Below, piece by piece: positions 6,175-6,622 of a stretch of 6,622 nt of DNA (position 1 is the stretch's first letter; each line of letters begins with the position of its first letter). Source of the stretch: JBEKDJ01 sp050014415 (lineage in GTDB: Bacteria > Desulfobacterota > BSN033 > UBA1163); NCBI GenBank assembly GCA_050014415.1, contig JBEKDJ010000370.1, positions 1 through 6,622 of the forward strand, written 5' to 3'. Position numbers and translations under genes: made by a program. The notes below the pieces were generated by a model. The model was not told where the DNA came from. It saw only the letters and a list, made by a program, of their open reading frames with translations, and made no database searches.

Positions 6175-6457
6175 GCAATTCTTCATAAATTTGTGTGGGT
6201 TCAAAGCGAGGACAAGGCAGATCGATCTTTGTCTGGAGTCCAAACCCCATCAAGAGACTTGGCAGCTCATGGAGGAGGTTTTCCAGGCCTACTTAGAACG
6301 GTTCTTAAAGGGAAAGGAGCAAGTTCAGAACCGCGAAGATTCTTCCGTCCCCTTCTTCGACCTTTCCTCCCCGATCCCCTCTATTTGTTGCCTCCCCTCT
6401 CCAGTGATGTCGGCCTTTCTTTCCGGATTACGGAATCGCTGTAAAGGCTTTTTCTCA
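6175..6457. other. Intergenic region between trp and thpR promoters, no gene recognised
   Basis: About 280 bases separate the divergent promoters. A plus-strand open frame exists from a TTG near 6191 to 6553, but it has no ribosome binding site, has a low-complexity Pro/Ser-rich second half, and would run across the thpR promoter and start. I find no tRNA, repeat array or terminator. It could hold an unrecognised or degraded gene, since the first 50 codons of that frame look mildly protein-like. Confidence 0.4.
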
Positions 6458-6485
6458 TTGACTTTTCTGGAAATTGTGTTAACAT
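6458..6485 (+). promoter_or_regulatory. Possible thpR promoter
   Basis: TTGACT (6458-6463) and TAACAT (6480-6485) are separated by 16 bases, matching sigma70 consensus at five and four of six positions. The predicted start near 6492 leaves about 36 bases of leader before the TTG start codon. No other signal confirms it. Confidence 0.45.
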
Positions 6486-6527
6486 CCAATCGAATTATAG
6501 GATGGATTGAAGAAAGGGTTTTTTTGA

Positions 6528-6622
6528 TTGATCCGATCCTTTCTAGCTATTGAACTTCCAGAAACGATCCTGAAGGAGATCGGGCAGGTCGAAGAAGACC
6601 TGAGATCATCCCACGCAGATGT
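6528..6622 (+). CDS. thpR: RNA 2',3'-cyclic phosphodiesterase (2H/LigT family), 5' end only
   Basis: Only 31 codons are visible. They read IRSFLAIELPETILKEIGQV after the start codon, the characteristic first strand and helix of ThpR/LigT proteins (usually (M)RxFxAIxLP). The family hydrolyses 2',3'-cyclic phosphate ends of RNA and can ligate 2'-5' RNA joins in vitro; two HxTx motifs lie downstream of the cut and cannot be checked. The start is TTG at 6528 because an in-frame TGA occupies 6525-6527 and no other plausible start codon follows at the right place. AGAAAGGG (6511-6518) is nine bases upstream. It is divergent from trp and functionally unrelated to it. Identification rests on the N-terminus alone. 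Confidence 0.8.
   Translation, partial: MIRSFLAIELPETILKEIGQVEEDLRSSHAD

Noticed and set aside
6120..6180. TrpR operator or T-box control of the trp operon
   Set aside because: I see no TrpR-like palindrome at the promoter and no T-box sequence before the terminators; the Trp-rich leader peptide explains the terminators.
6191..6553. Plus-strand 120-codon open frame between the trp and thpR promoters
   Set aside because: It starts with TTG, has no ribosome binding site, shows no recognisable motif, has a Pro/Ser-rich second half and runs through the thpR signals. Its first 50 codons look mildly protein-like, so a relic is not fully excluded.

Overview
The window carries most of a tryptophan biosynthesis operon on the minus strand, read from right to left: promoter, leader peptide trpL, a terminator-type attenuator, then trpE, trpG, trpD, trpC, trpF and the first 310 codons of trpB, which runs off the left edge. 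At the right edge, on the plus strand and divergent from the operon, is the start of thpR (RNA 2',3'-cyclic phosphodiesterase). The gene order E-G-D-C-F-B with separate, unfused trpG, trpC and trpF, the medium GC content, strong GGAGG-type ribosome binding sites and the ribosome-mediated attenuator fit a Gram-negative bacterium. Desulfobacterota ('Deltaproteobacteria') is my best guess, but that is inference from style and not proof.

Right end (6120-6622): a sigma70-like promoter for trp (TTGACA, 17 bp, TAATAA) faces left. A second, weaker promoter-like pair faces right in front of thpR, whose start is a TTG fixed by an in-frame stop directly before it. The roughly 280 bases between the two promoters hold no gene I can support.

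Leader (5743-6139): a 27-codon leader peptide with Trp-Trp-Cys-Trp in its middle is followed by two successive intrinsic terminators. The RNA segments form a classic set of mutually exclusive pairings (1:2, 2:3, 3:4). In addition, the 3' arm of the first terminator can pair over 12 bp with the 5' arm of the second. That suggests a six-segment chain in which one ribosome stall would disarm both terminators. This is the most interesting thing in the window. The remaining 170 bases before trpE are a purine-rich spacer (in the RNA) with degenerate hexamer repeats.

Structural genes (1-5742): trpE and trpG overlap by 4 bp (ATGA), as expected for the two subunits of anthranilate synthase. trpD follows after 66 bases. 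A 227-base trpD-trpC spacer holds a pair of inverted REP-like palindromes, one of them apparently split by a 52-base GC-rich palindromic insert. trpC is damaged: about 56 nt are missing between the INNR and SESGI motifs, with a +1 frame change. trpF is intact and overlaps trpB by 17 bp. All the other complete genes, and the visible part of trpB, keep their catalytic motifs. The trpC lesion is therefore either recent or an assembly or sequencing error. If real, it would block the indole-3-glycerol phosphate step unless another copy exists.
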